64,000 bases of DNA from Hanleya hanleyi (taxonomy: Eukaryota; Mollusca; Polyplacophora; Lepidopleurida; Hanleyidae), in assembly GCA_036873755.1 (NCBI GenBank), contig JAVTVY010025122.1:43085-107084 (forward strand). Reading direction: 5' to 3'. Of this stretch, positions 38,501-48,189 are shown one piece after another. The notes under the pieces are model-generated. The model did not search any database and was not told where the DNA came from. It saw nothing but the letters and a program-made list of their open reading frames with translations. How positions within the stretch are numbered: the first letter of the stretch is position 1; each line of letters starts with the position of its first letter. The position numbers and the translations under genes are program-made.

Positions 38501-41500
38501 CCCAAGTTAATACCAGAAATTCCATTTTAAAGCCTCATCTGCATGTCGAAATATCATATTTCTCATAAATTCTGAAAAAGCACTGCCGATACAATCCCCA
38601 AATGTTTGTAAATGTAGTTCGTGTACCGACCCGGAAGTGATTAACCCTTGGTATTGTGCCATAAGCAGAGTGGCTGCCATATTTTCTTGCTTAGAACTGC
38701 ATCGCAACCTGCCTATGATTTTGGGACTTCATTGGAAAATTTTTAAAAATACACAGTTACATGAAGCATATAAAATATTTTCGATTTTCCGGTTACATTT
38801 TCTTTGATATCAACATTATCCCGTGTCGGTTACATAAAGGCTTCATATTTCTCCAGCAACAGCCGCCGACATACGTTGCCGCTCGTCCAAATAACATATT
38901 CTTAATTTTGTTTTAATTTTCGCCAAGAAATTTAAGCTGTCAACGTTATCAAACATTCAATTTGAGATAGAGATATTTGAATCCGGAGAACACAAATCAA
39001 AATTTTGACTTCCACTCTACTCCCATGTTCACATGATATGGGACACAGAAAATTGATTTCCCTTATTTCAAATAAATTTAAATTTAGTTTGGAAGCATAT
39101 TGCATTTTTAAAATTTTAGTTCTAAACTTCAATTAGTTTAAAGATTCTTTCATATATTTAGAGCGATTTGCAATACGAGGCCCTCAGCACACACCCTTAA
39201 GCACATTCACACATCAACATCATGAAAGCACTCAAACCTTTCCTGTTTGATAGGACAGCACCACAAAAAGGGACATAATTAAAACAGGGCATAGAACACC
39301 CAATGCCATATTATGTAACTAGAAGTAGAATAAAATATATGAAAATTTGATCCGCTATAACCCTGTTTTATAGATAATATTTAGGGTTCCTATGGAATCT
39401 GAATGTCCATTCTATAAATCCAAAGGAAATTGGAGGCCTTGGAAGGAAATTGAAAGTAATATGACATATAGCCATAGAAAATGCATACCACAGCTTTACC
39501 ATGTTTTATCACGACACAAGTAAAATGAGCACCTGCTATTACCATGGTAAAAAATCGCACCTAGCAAACCCTTCCACGCACGCACTTGCCCATCTATCTA
39601 TTTCTGTGTGTTCGGAGTCAATTCCGTGCGCATGGACCAGGAATTCTGGTGCTCGCCCCATCCAATCTTCGTGGGCTTGAAATATTCGCGAACAAAGTTC
39701 CGTGCCCTCGGACAAATCGTCATCAATATATTTATTTCGGGGATACACTGGCGCGAGTGTACGGAACTTTGTCCGCGGTCGTGGAATACATCGCGAACGG
39801 AAGCATTGGATGGGGCAAGCGCCTGCATTTGTGGTCCGTGCATACGAAACTGGCCCAGAGTACAAGGAAATAGATGGATGGACAAGGAACTGAGATGTGT
39901 TCGTGGAAGAGATTTCTAGGCCCAACAATGATAAACCATGGTAAACTATCTTACAACATTTCGCGGTTAATGTGTACCATGGGGTTACCTTTTACTTCTA
40001 ACCATAGTACTAAAATGAATATCATGGATTTAACATGGTAAACAGCGACAAAGCATAGTACGTCTTTCCATAGTAATTTCGTACCATGAATTTACCTTGG
40101 TTTCCATAGATCATTCCTAATAAGCCATAATAATTTTGTAGATCGATGCTTCTTTTTAAAATCATTCTTCTTTAGTGATCCCTATTTGATCCTAAGACAG
40201 AAACGGTGACCATAATTCATGAAGAAATGTCGAATTGCTATCTAATCGCTCCTCTTCTTAAAATTCCATTTGTCTTTACTTTCAGAAGGAATTGTTATAC
40301 CTAGCGTCTTGGGAGGAATCATACTCATTGCAATGGTTATTATATTAGCTGTGATATGCTACAAAGCCGCGAGGCGAAGGTATGTGAACAACTGTTTAAA
40401 CATTAGGGCATCACTTATGTATGAGTCTTATAGCGTCCTTCTGAGATGAACATATCCGGTTGTAATATTTGATGTGGTTGACCATGTGCAGTGTCCTCGA
40501 GGTTAGACATGTATTGACAATGCCAACAACTCGGACGACCACGATTAATATAGGCCCATAAAAACTTCCACACCGTGTATACTTACATATTGTATCTGAT
40601 GGATATTTGGAAGCGATTGGTCAAGTCAGAATGTCTAAACGTTTCCGGTCAATGTAAACCAGTTACCACTTATTTTACCCCAGCGTTATATCGCAGAACA
40701 ATAACGTATACTGCTACAACAGATGGTGAGCTCACACCAAGTGAATAACACTAATGGCTTTTTAAACTCATATATTCAGCATATATTACAGGTCTACATC
40801 CAAATGTTCAGTTAGGTGACTTTGTTGCTTGAGGGATGTAACTAACTGTAAATATGTGTTTTAATACGGTTTTAAATACGGTTCACGTGCTCAATAAAAA
40901 CAAAGATTTTCAGGTTTGGGAGATCAAGGCCACCGTGTGTCGTCAAATTTTATATTGTATCTATTTTGAGGTCTACATCACCCCCTCCTCATCATCTGCC
41001 CCCCACCCGGGGGCAGATTTCATATTTTCACCGTAGCAGTGAAAGTGATTCATGGCAATACTATGCATAAGTTAGTTGTTACTCTATTATTATAGATGGA
41101 AGAATATGTCTGGTAATAATCTCACAGATGTGCTTGAATAATCAAAAGTTAACTTATCACTTTCGTATTTTCCATAAGCACTTGACCATCTTTTTACATC
41201 CTCACATATAATAAATTCATTACTAAACTATGTGAACTTGCTTGCGGTAGGGTTAGCATCATATCAAGCCAATAACTACATTTATTTATTTATTTAATTA
41301 TATTTTGTAATTTTCCGTCAATTATTCTGATAGTTTAAACATTATTGTTTTATTTGACTCCATGCCATGTATGTATATATGTTATTGTTATATCTATACT
41401 CGGTAAATGAGTAACGAGAATAAATTCAATTCAATTCAGTTCAATATTTCTTTCCGTAGAAATCTCATGGATGACGACTCCGATTCTGAGGAAAAATACA

Positions 41501-41637
41501 GCATTAAAATTCCACGACCCCAGCGAATAGGCACTGGACAGTTTCGAGGAGATATGACTTGGAATTCCAGCTGGACTTATCCCGACACTCAGGCTTATGT
41601 ATTTTTTAACAAAGCATATTCAGAAAAGCCCAGATAA
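23488..41637 (+). CDS. Type I membrane protein with EB/EGF-like modules and mucin-like stalk (11 coding exons)
   Basis: The gene is assembled from consensus splice sites: 23,488-23,542; 23,895-24,038; 25,611-25,925; 26,467-26,526; 27,528-27,578; 27,820-27,960; 28,422-28,736; 28,976-29,035; 35,423-37,330; 40,286-40,379; 41,460-41,637. The total is 3,321 nt with no internal stop, giving 1,106 residues. All junctions are phase 1 except the last (phase 2). Order: signal peptide (1 to about 19), one 7-Cys module, two 6-Cys modules (67-171), two short linkers, the three modules again (209-360), linker, Thr/Ser/Pro stalk (381-1016), membrane span (about 1019-1042) with KAARRR stop-transfer, and a 60-residue tail. 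It is probably a cell-surface, O-glycosylated adhesion or recognition protein; the ligand is unknown. A 5' UTR exon must exist because an acceptor (TTTTTTTAACAG) sits just before the start codon. Exact exon joining is inferred; domain identity is fairly sure. Confidence 0.85.
23895..24038 (+). CDS. Exon 2: 7-Cys EB-like module
   Basis: Acceptor TCGCCAG, donor G|GTAATG. It encodes a module beginning GAGFEETCLVDSDC with Cys spacing typical of EB/EGF-like repeats (C-x5-C, then C, C, CxC and a last C near CNK) and the GY turn after CxC (ICQCKIGY). Its near-copy is exon 6 at 27,820. Confidence 0.8.
24052..25240. repeat. Intron 2 extra segment with family A tail fragments
   Basis: This stretch is absent from the paralogous intron after exon 6. 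It includes plus-strand tail fragments at about 24,225-24,370 (GCGACTGAGATACACC, GATGTCTTGCTGG, TCATTGAAAACTGTTGAC) and at 24,372-24,500 (a second start of the tail, GTACGTTTCGTAACCTG). The rest is unassigned. Confidence 0.5.
25611..25925 (+). CDS. Exon 3: two 6-Cys EB-like modules
   Basis: Acceptor TGTCCTTCAG, donor G|GTAAGC, exactly 105 codons, phase 1 at both ends. Module one runs GGNCTSNKDC to FKC; module two runs GDSCIDGDNC to VDC, with NICQCKSGYEMW in between. An N-linked sequon is present at NCT. Retaining the intron would give a longer ORF (25,505-26,014), which I regard as read-through. Its near-identical twin is exon 7. Confidence 0.8.
26467..26526 (+). CDS. Exon 4: short linker with N-glycosylation sequons
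   Basis: Acceptor TGTACGACAG, donor G|GTAACG, 20 codons, phase 1. It encodes DTCNGTNITEITML and ends ISTTG, with NGT and NIT sequons and one Cys. It is a diverged homologue of exon 8, which supports it being a real exon. Confidence 0.65.
27528..27578 (+). CDS. Exon 5: Thr-rich linker
   Basis: Acceptor CTTTTTACAG, donor G|GTGAGT, 17 codons, phase 1; peptide EFNPTTTDIVITTTVPDG. The composition resembles the start of the mucin exon. No second copy was found, so inclusion is somewhat less certain. Confidence 0.6.
27820..27960 (+). CDS. Exon 6: 7-Cys EB-like module, duplicate of exon 2
   Basis: Same acceptor and donor context as exon 2, one codon shorter (47 codons; exon 2 has EAQG where this has EEG). 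All seven cysteines are kept; changes include ETC to ERC, PKQ to PRQ and CKI to CNI. Confidence 0.8.
28039..28139. mobile_element. ~101-bp palindromic MITE in intron 6
   Basis: The arms TTCAAGTTTCCAATTACGG and (reverse) TCAAGTTTTCAATTCCGG, plus an inner AACCTATTGGAAACTG pair, make an almost full-length hairpin. It is missing at the matching place in the older intron copy (about 25,290-25,310), so it marks an insertion after the exon-block duplication or its loss from the other copy. Confidence 0.65.
28422..28736 (+). CDS. Exon 7: two 6-Cys EB-like modules, duplicate of exon 3
   Basis: 315 nt, phase 1 at both ends. It is almost identical to exon 3; the protein differs only near its end (FPTSL to FPASL, DCLAKQ to DCRAEE). 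All twelve cysteines are conserved. An ORF of 207 codons from 28,316 arises by running into both introns. Confidence 0.8.
28976..29035 (+). CDS. Exon 8: linker with sequon, homologue of exon 4
   Basis: Acceptor TGTATGACAG, donor G|GTAAGG, 20 codons, phase 1; encodes DMCNEPNITTTETSSAIITTG. It shares the DxCN...NIT pattern and the acceptor context with exon 4. Confidence 0.7.
29085..29475 (-). repeat. Diverged copy of the TTAA-type MITE family in intron 8
   Basis: The reverse complement parallels 46,540-46,860: GGGAGATGAAACTCCGTGAC against GGGAGGCTGAAACTTGGCGAC, then TATTGGAGCTATTTTGA against TATTGGGGTCATTTTGA, and GGGGATCATAGGTAAATT against GAGGATCATGGGTAAATT. The YY1- and CRE-like part is lost and the ends are unclear. 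Confidence 0.6.
29476..32024. other. Intron 8, first part
   Basis: No exon was recognised here. It includes a minus-strand tail start at 29,870-29,900 (CGGCCCCTAGCGC), a good plus-strand family A tail at 30,655-30,893, and an old one at about 31,040-31,240. Confidence 0.45.
30655..30893 (+). repeat. Family A 3' tail, well-preserved 3' part
   Basis: Reads GATACGGATTTGATATTTTT, AATGTCTTGCCGGCATCATT and then the GGTGCTAATGCTGTTATATGG and GACCAGACGCTTGTAA end. It is close to 1,340-1,577. Confidence 0.7.
32025..33998. mobile_element. 1,974-bp CACTG-ended element with AAGATAA arms
   Basis: Ends CACTGCCAAAAATAGGGT and, from the right, CACTGCCAAAAGTAGGGTA are inverted repeats continuing as TACTTAAA. 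Subterminal DNA on both sides repeats AAGATAAATTATCTT-like words (32,060-32,310 and 33,750-33,960). CA on both sides could be a 2-bp target duplication. CACTA/EnSpm elements begin CACTA or CACTG, which makes that superfamily possible but unproven. The interior has no recognisable transposase. A family A tail scrap sits at 32,333-32,405, so other sequence has been nested inside. Confidence 0.6.
32333..32405 (-). repeat. Family A tail terminal fragment
   Basis: Starts TTACAAGCGTCTAGTCCGTC and continues through TATCCGCGTCCATAATCC, nearly identical to 289-365, then stops abruptly at AAAGACATATC. Only the last 73 bp of the family are present. Confidence 0.7.
33999..35422. other. Intron 8, last part
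   Basis: Apart from the SINE-like sequence below, nothing is recognised. It ends in the acceptor CTTTTAATTTTAG before the mucin exon. Confidence 0.4.
34760..34957 (+). mobile_element. SINE-like sequence, molluscan type
   Basis: The stretch has a polymerase III B-box-like word (GGGTTTGAGCTC), then TTACTTGAAGACGGGCGG and TGGGTTCTTCGGCTTCATCC. It closes with CATATGAGTGAAACAACCTT and GAGTGTGACATTAAACC. That ending resembles the common 3' end of molluscan SINEs (ATGAGTGAAATATT...TTGAGTG...GCGTTAAAC), as I remember it. The A box and exact 5' end are not clear. A 100-codon antisense ORF here is accidental. Confidence 0.55.
35423..37330 (+). CDS. Exon 9: mucin-like Thr/Ser/Pro stalk
   Basis: A single 1,908-nt exon with acceptor TTTTAATTTTAG and donor G|GTAAGT, phase 1. 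It encodes about 636 residues dominated by Thr, Ser and Pro with almost no aromatic residues and no Cys, i.e. an extended O-glycosylated stalk. Repeats such as AQTTTTRMPVTTITSTTPKA occur, and a 372-nt (124-codon) internal duplication links 35,730-35,885 with 36,102-36,257. After about 36,270 the repeats become irregular. Long antisense ORFs follow from the composition and are not genes. Confidence 0.85.
39476..40110. repeat. ACCATGGTAA-rich repeat region
   Basis: The palindrome TTACCATGGTAA and variants (TAACATGGTAAA, GTACCATGGGGTTACC, CATAGTA) occur at least eight times on both sides of a second element. It looks like an older inverted-repeat element that served as target for the one at about 39,575-39,890. 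Confidence 0.5.
39575..39890. mobile_element. ~315-bp palindromic MITE
   Basis: The left CACTTGCCCATCTATCTATT and the right, read in reverse, CCTTGTCCATCCATCTATTT pair. Inner pairs include GCCCCATCCAAT and ACAAAGTTCCGT, making a near-complete hairpin with divergent arms. Overlapping ORFs on all frames are due to the palindrome. It is more GC-rich than its surroundings. Confidence 0.65.
40286..40379 (+). CDS. Exon 10: transmembrane segment
   Basis: Acceptor TTTACTTTCAG, donor AG|GTATGT (phase 2). It encodes EGIVIPSVLGGIILIAMVII and LAVICYKAARRR: a hydrophobic span of about 24 residues with a small-xxx-small type GG, followed by a basic stop-transfer cluster. This gives type I topology with the mucin stalk outside. 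Confidence 0.85.
40380..41459. other. Intron 10
   Basis: No further exon was recognised. A perfect GC-rich hairpin (CTGCCCCC, loop CACC, then CGGGGGCAG) lies at about 40,995-41,016. Confidence 0.5.
41460..41637 (+). CDS. Exon 11: cytoplasmic tail and stop
   Basis: Acceptor TTTCTTTCCGTAG; the split Arg codon completes from exon 10. The tail of about 60 residues has an acidic DDDSDSEE cluster (possible CK2 site), YSIK, a tyrosine sorting-type YVFF and a final AYSEKPR. I recognise no signalling domain. Stop TAA at 41,635. Confidence 0.8.
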
Positions 41638-42302
41638 AAGCAGTACATTTATAAAAACACGCTAGAAACACCTTCATATCTTAATAATAATTTTTCGAAT
41701 GTTTGACATGTTCGTATGATTTGTCTCCTTCAAAAACACCATCATAAAGAACATATAAACCATGTTGATGTCGATTAATCCTGCCGATTTCTTGCACCAC
41801 CAGAGGTCGACGCCTTCGTATTGTGACATCTCAATATACCCACCAGCACTCTGCTACAAGTAGCTGGTCCCTCGATTCAACGTAGTTCCTGACGTGATAC
41901 AATGGTTGAGTGAACAGGCACTAAGGACAGCAGTTCCCGTTTATTGAACAGGATGTAATATATGATTCTGACTATTTGCGAGCATGATCTAGCATTTTAT
42001 TGTTCAGCATTTCAACGATTATACGAGATATTATTCCTTCAAGCGAGGGACGGATATATATATGTGTGGATCATACAACGATGACATTCAACTGTGAGTA
42101 ATCGTTTGAGGATTCGATGACTGAATTATGCTGAAAAATGTTATTTAACCATTTATATGTTCTATCACGTATTATTTAACCATCACTTTAAGCATTGCCA
42201 TGAGGAATATAGGTAATGTTACATGGCGATGATGAAACGTTCTATTTATGACCTGAATATGATATAGCAAGGTCATCACCTAATTTTATCATAAAAAATA
42301 AA
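41638..42302 (+). terminator. Probable 3' UTR with AATAAA at 42,297
   Basis: The first canonical AATAAA I find downstream of the stop is at 42,297-42,302. The 3' UTR extent is a guess; no transcript evidence is available. Confidence 0.35.
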
Positions 42303-44379
42303 GTAACGAAACAATGAGAATCATTACGGAATACATCACCAAGCTAATATATGATGCTAAAATGGCAATATTTTGTGACTGTCGTAAGCGAAGACGTTTT
42401 GAACATTTATCAGTGATTCTCCAACTAATGCTATACGAACTAACTGAATTTAGGCTTGTTTATTTCCATATATGTATTTTCAGTCCATTGCCATTTATAG
42501 AAGTTTTTGTAATTTTGTTCATTTCATATGAATGTAAGTAAGGCGAGTACTTAATGATTGCGACGAATTGTTTCAGTGCTAATTGATTAATAGCAATTAC
42601 ATGGGCGCAGGTGATTGGTGCATTTATACAATTCTATACATATTGTCATTGGTATATACACTGCAAAAGAACAACATTTATGAGTAGCGAACTGTTGATT
42701 GTGAGCCAGATCCAACATGTCCAAACGAAAAGTTAAAATGGACAGACTTCAGTTTGTTATGACACGTAAGCCGCTGGTAGGCATACGGTATGTTCATATC
42801 TACATGTTTATAAATGATTTGTATTGTATCTCATTATATTCGTTCAACACCATCATCATATTATTTGTTTGAATGTCTTATTCATTGTGTATTGTACATC
42901 GAACCAATTAAATGGAATTGGCTATGAACATTGAATGCGTTACTTTTTATTATAGGCATTTGGTTCAGTTTATTTCATATTCGAATTTATGACTTGTTGG
43001 GACACCAGAATATTTGGAAGAGCAGCGTGTACGCCATATATTCTATTGTTGAAACTCTGCGATTGACTGGCTGTTGTTCCAATTTACCACACACTTCAAT
43101 ACTTTAATAGTCGTTGATTGTTATTCGAGATGCTGTACTATACTGACGGATTGGTTTGTCGTAGTCAATCAGTGCGTTATGACAGATTCCACCGAAATCC
43201 AGTCTATTTACTTCCACATTTTTTTTTTTTTTCCACATAGGTTTTCCTATCTACTTTTTGTCGGGTTTACCAAGGGTAAACCCTACACTAGTATCACTCT
43301 TCAGTTTTTCTTCTGCACATGTGTAGTTTTGATCTCCTGCCCGGAGACTGTTCTCATTTGATGCCCCTTACAACATTCATAAAAAAATATCGTTCTTCTG
43401 TCTGACAGTCATAAACATATTTACAATGAACGGTAGCTTGTGCATTTAACTTGATAATGTGAACATTATCGCAGTAAAGTTGATCTTTCCAATTTCTTTT
43501 AAAATTTGCCTTTTCCATTCTATTTTATCCGGTATCATTTGTTACGGCGGGAAGGGTCATTCTCCACGGTCCATTCTCCACACCCGATGTTGATCAGATC
43601 TATCGTTGTTCTGATCAGGCAGTTCGTCTTTGAGCAGTGATTGTGGTTAAGTTTATTATTTATCACAGATGAGTTCTTTTCAAAAGCTTACTTCTCTATA
43701 ATGTAGACAAATTCGTAATTATCTGATAATCAAAGTTGTGCGTCAACAACCTGACTGTGTGGGGAGTGATAGCACACCGACAGGCGACAGTGACCGTCTA
43801 GTCTTGAAGAAGAATTTTTTTGCAGGAAATAAATGACGGTGGAGTTGATATATCTGGGGGTGTTAAAAGCGAAACAGTCTTGGAACTGAAGCAATCTTGA
43901 GTTGATCTATTTTGCTGAAAACGGGAGTTGAAACAGGTATTAAAAACAGGAGTTTGAAACAGGTGTTGAAACAGGTATTGAACTGAAAGACAAAATTTGA
44001 ACCATACACAGTAACTACTGCATATAACAAAATGGGAGTTTCTTTGGAACAGTATAGACTTCGCATCGGCAAACATAATATTATTTGCCACTCTATACAA
44101 AGTAAGTTATCACAGCTTATGCTTCCAATTATCTATGCATTTCTACATTACTATATCTTAAACGCCACAGTGAATACAATTCAAGTAAACCCGACATCAG
44201 TACTTTAAGTACTTTGATTATGATAATTACCACCCCTGTTCACAAAGCCCACCTACCGTGCATTTAATGCCGTTCTCAAATACACCATAATATTTCGGGA
44301 TTCCGAAAATGTGCACAGAGAACCATATAGCAGGATTCTATCCTCATTGAATCAGCTCGTTTTGGTGATTTATTGTATG
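42303..44379. other. Intergenic, nothing recognised
   Basis: Only short ORFs on both strands. A small tandem patch at 43,915-43,985 repeats GTTGAAACAGGTATT-like words (about 14 bp). Confidence 0.4.
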
Positions 44380-46516
44380 AATGGTGACCATATTGTTTTC
44401 CCAATTGTTCTGTGATGACTTTCTTCTTGAACTTTAGTATCTTTTACCTGGGATACAACAAGTTCTTTTTCATTTCTGATGACCTCCTTCTTGAACTTTA
44501 GTATCTTCTCCCTGGGATACAATACTTTCTTCCCCATCTCTGATTTCCTTCCTGAACTTTGATATCATCTCAGTGGGATACAGTATTCCTCATCTATGAT
44601 AAATACGTTCCTGAACTTTGATATCATCTCACTAGGATACAGTAAATTTCTTCGTCAACTCTGTTGGCTTCCTTCCTGACCATTAGTATCTTCTCACTTG
44701 GATACAATAATTTCTTCCTTATCTCAATAATTTTGTCATCTCTGATAACTTTCTTCTTGAACTTTGATATCAAACCACTGGGGTACAATAAGTTCTCCCT
44801 CATCTCTGATAACTTTTTTCCTGAACTTTATCATCTCACTGGCATACAGTCTTCCTCATCTCTGATAGATACCTTCCTTAAATTTGGCATCATCTCAATT
44901 GGATACAATTATTTCTCCATCAGTACTGATAACTACCTTTCTGAACTTTGGTATCATCTCGTTGTGGCACAATACTTTCTTCCTCATCTCTGATAGATAA
45001 CATCCTGAACGTTAGTGTCACTTCACTGGGATACAACAGTTTCTCCCTTATCTTTGATAACTTCATGAGGGGTCTGGACTACAAGATTCCCTGTAATATC
45101 CCTGGGTAACAATAAATTATCCATCTGCATTAATCGTCATCCTGAACCTTGGTATCATCTCACTGTGGTACAATACTTTCTTCCTCATCCCTGATAACCT
45201 CGTCCTGAAATTTGGTATCAAATCACTGGGATACAATAGTTTTTCCCTGATCTCTGATAACGTCCTTCATAAACTTTGGTACCAAATCACTGAGATACAA
45301 TAATTTCTTTCTCATCTCTGATAACTTCCGTCCTGAATTTCGTCATCTCACTGACATACTGTCCTCCTGATCTCTGATAAATACTTGGCTAACTGTAGTA
45401 TCCAATCACTGAGATACAATAATTTCTTTCTCATCTCTGATAACTTCAGTCCTGAATTTCATCATCTCACTGACATACTGTCCTCCTCATCTCTGATAAA
45501 CACTTGGCTAACTGTAGTATCCAATCACTGAGATACAATTATTTCTACCGCATCGCTGATAACTTCCTTCCTGAACTTTGGTATCCTCTCACATGCATAC
45601 AGTCTTCCTCATCTCTGATCCATACCTTCCTGAACTTTATCATCTCATTGAGGTACAATCCTTTCTCCCTTATCGCTGATAACGTCCCTTATCGCTGATA
45701 ACGTCCGTTTTGAACATTAGTATCATCACACTTGGATACAGTAATTGCTTCCTCAACTCTGCTGAATCCCTTCTTGACCATTGGTATATTCTCCCGGGGA
45801 TACAAAAATTTCAGCCACATCTCTGATAACTTCAATCTTGATCTTTATTTCCATCTCACTGTGATACAATAATTTCTTTCTCCTCTCTGATGACTTCCTC
45901 CCTGAGCATAATATCATTTAACTGGGTTACAATAATTTTTCAACATCTCTGATAACTTCCTCCTTGAACCTTAGATTCATCTCAGTGTGATACCATAATT
46001 TCTTCCTCATCTCTGAAGACTTTCTCTTTGAACCATGGAACAGTTCAGCGCGATACAAACATTTCCTCATCTCTGATAACTTCCTTCTTGAACTTTGATA
46101 TCAAGTCACTGGGGCTTCCTGAAGTTTATCATCTCACTGGCATACAATCTTCCTCAACTCTGATAATTACCTTCCTGAAATTTGGTATCATCTCAACTGG
46201 ATACAATTATTTCTCCCTCATCACTGATAACTGCTTTCCTGAACTTTGGTATCATCTCGCTTGGATACAGTCTTCTTTAACTCTGATAAATACCTTCCTG
46301 AACTTTTGTATCACATCACCGGGTTAAAACAGATTCTCCCTCATCTTTGATAACTTCAAAAAGGGTCTGGATAACAAGATTTCCCTCCACCTAACTACTT
46401 ACTGAACAGTAGTAATATCTCTGGGTTACAATAAACTGTACATCTGCATTAATCGCGCTCCTGAACTTTGGTATCATCTCACTGGGGCACAATACTTTCT
46501 TCCTCATCTCTATTAA

Positions 46517-47102
46517 CCCTACCTGGCCTGGGGGGAGGGGGTCGGAAAGTGCCCCCCTAGTGAACTTTTTACTGCTGCTCCGAAACGACAAAACCAGGGA
46601 GGCTGAAACTTGGCGACTTTTAAGCTTATCTTATTGGGGTCATTTTGAGCCTATTGTCATATACCCCCGGACAGAGGATCATGGGTAAATTCAAAATGGC
46701 GGCCATGTGGTATCCGCGGAAGTCATGTTTTTCAACCTTTTCGCTCCATTTCTTCACATTTCCCTTGCCTAAAAGGCCTTGAAAGTATTTTATTTATGCA
46801 AAACTAATTATTCTATATTTTATTTGATTTTTTTCGAGAGGAAAATCGGAAAAAATGAAAACTTCGAAAAATTGACCCCAAAAGGGCCGAAAAATGGCTT
46901 CCGAGAAGATGACGTCACTGTGACGTCATCATGGCGGCCATCTTGGATTTTTTCACATTTCCCGCTAGAGCTTGAACCCAAGATACTGTGTGGTAAGTTT
47001 CAGCGCTCTAGCCTTAGTGGTAGAGAAAAAATATAGAGGGGGGTACTTTCCGACCCCCCTCCCAGGCTGCGATACACCCCAAATCGCCCAGGCCAGATAG
47101 GG
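46517..47102. mobile_element. 586-bp non-autonomous element with TTAA target duplication (piggyBac-type)
   Basis: Flanked by TTAA on both sides (46,513-46,516 and 47,103-47,106); the minisatellite unit resumes in register after removal of one TTAA. Terminal repeats are CCCTACCTGGCCTGGG and, from the right, CCCTATCTGGCCTGGG. An inner inverted pair (GGGGGTCGGAAAGT with CCCCCCT) is offset by a 27-bp insertion on the right. PiggyBac elements use TTAA and start CCC/CCY, so the class fits. No transposase. It contains ATGGCGGCCAT (YY1-like) and paired TGACGTCA sites. Confidence 0.8.
46908..46930. promoter_or_regulatory. Perfect 23-bp palindrome with two CRE sites
   Basis: GATGACGTCAC and GTGACGTCATC flank a single T. 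Each half has a full CRE/ATF site (TGACGTCA). It is followed by ATGGCGGCCATCTTGG, a YY1-type word. It lies inside the TTAA-type element. Confidence 0.6.
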
Positions 47103-48189
47103 TTAACTTCCGTCCCTAACATTGATATCAAGTCACTGAGATACAATAGTTCCTCCCTGATCTTTGATAACTTCCTTCCCAAACTTTGGTATCAAATCAC
47201 TTGGATACAATAATTTCTTCCTCGTCTCTGATAACTTCCTTCCATTACTTTGGTATAATATCAGTGAGATAAAATAATTTCTTCCTCATCTCTGATAACT
47301 TCCTTCCTGAACATTATAATCTCACTGGTATACGGTCTTCCTCATCTCTGATAGATACCTGTCTGAACTTTGGTATCATCTCAATGGGGTACAACTATTC
47401 CTCCCTCATCGCTGATAACTTCTTTCCTGAATTTTATCAGCTCACTGACATACATCTTCCTCACCTCTGATAAATGCCTTCCTGAACTTTGGTATCATCT
47501 CGGGTACATTCTTCCTCATCTCTGACAAATACCTTCCTGAACTTGTCTCACTTGGATAAAGTTATTTCATCCTCAACTCTGCTGACTCCCTACTTGACCA
47601 CTGGCATTTTCTTCCTGGGATACAATAATTTCTTCCTCATTTCTGATAAGTTCCTTCTTGATCTTTAGTGCCATCTCGCTAGGATACAATAATTTCTTTC
47701 TCCCATTTGATGACTTCCTCTCTGGGCATAATATCATCTCACTGGGTTGCACAAATTTGTTCCACATCTCTCATAGCTTTCTTCTTTAGATTCATCTCCC
47801 TGTGATACCATAATTTCTTCCTCATCTCTGAAAACTTCCTTCCTGAACCATGGTATCATCTCACTGGAATACAATAATTTCTTCCTCATCTCTGATAACA
47901 TGCTTCCTGAAGTTTTGTATCATCTCACTGTGATACATTCGTTCTCAACTCTGATAAATACCTTTCTGAATTTGGTATCATATCATTGGGATGCAATAGT
48001 TTCTCCTCGATAGCTGGTAACTTCCGTCCTGAATTTTAGTACCGTTTTCCTGGGATACAGTCTTCCTCATCTCTTATAAATATCTTCATGAACTTTAATA
48101 TCATCTCACCGGGAAACAATAATTTCTTCCTCGTCTCTAACTTCCTTCCTTTCTGAGCTCAGTCTCCCTCAGCTCCCATTCCTACCGTG

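Larger units (their letters stand above)
37331..40285. other. Intron 9
   Basis: AT-rich. 38,200-38,300 on the minus strand keeps words of the TTAA-type MITE (AATTGGGGTTATTTTGAGCC). 39,476-40,110 holds the ACCATGGTAA-rich repeat with a nested palindrome. The rest is unassigned. Confidence 0.45.
44380..48150 (+). repeat. 64-bp minisatellite, about 3.2 kb net
   Basis: The consensus unit joins GATACAATAATTTCTTCC, TCATCTCTGATAACTTCC and TTCCTGAACTTTGGTATC with ATCTCACTGG. Units vary in length by deletions and show no run of identical copies, so the array is old. It is interrupted once by the 586-bp element at 46,517-47,102. ORFs such as 44,664-44,993 and 46,028-46,327 are repeat by-products. Confidence 0.85.

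Noticed and set aside
39539..39928. Overlapping ORFs of about 60-129 codons on both strands
   Set aside because: The region is an imperfect palindrome, which mirrors open frames across strands; no domain.
44664..46327. Hydrophobic repeat ORFs as membrane proteins
   Set aside because: They are translations of the 64-bp minisatellite (SLITTFLNF-type words) and change with each indel.
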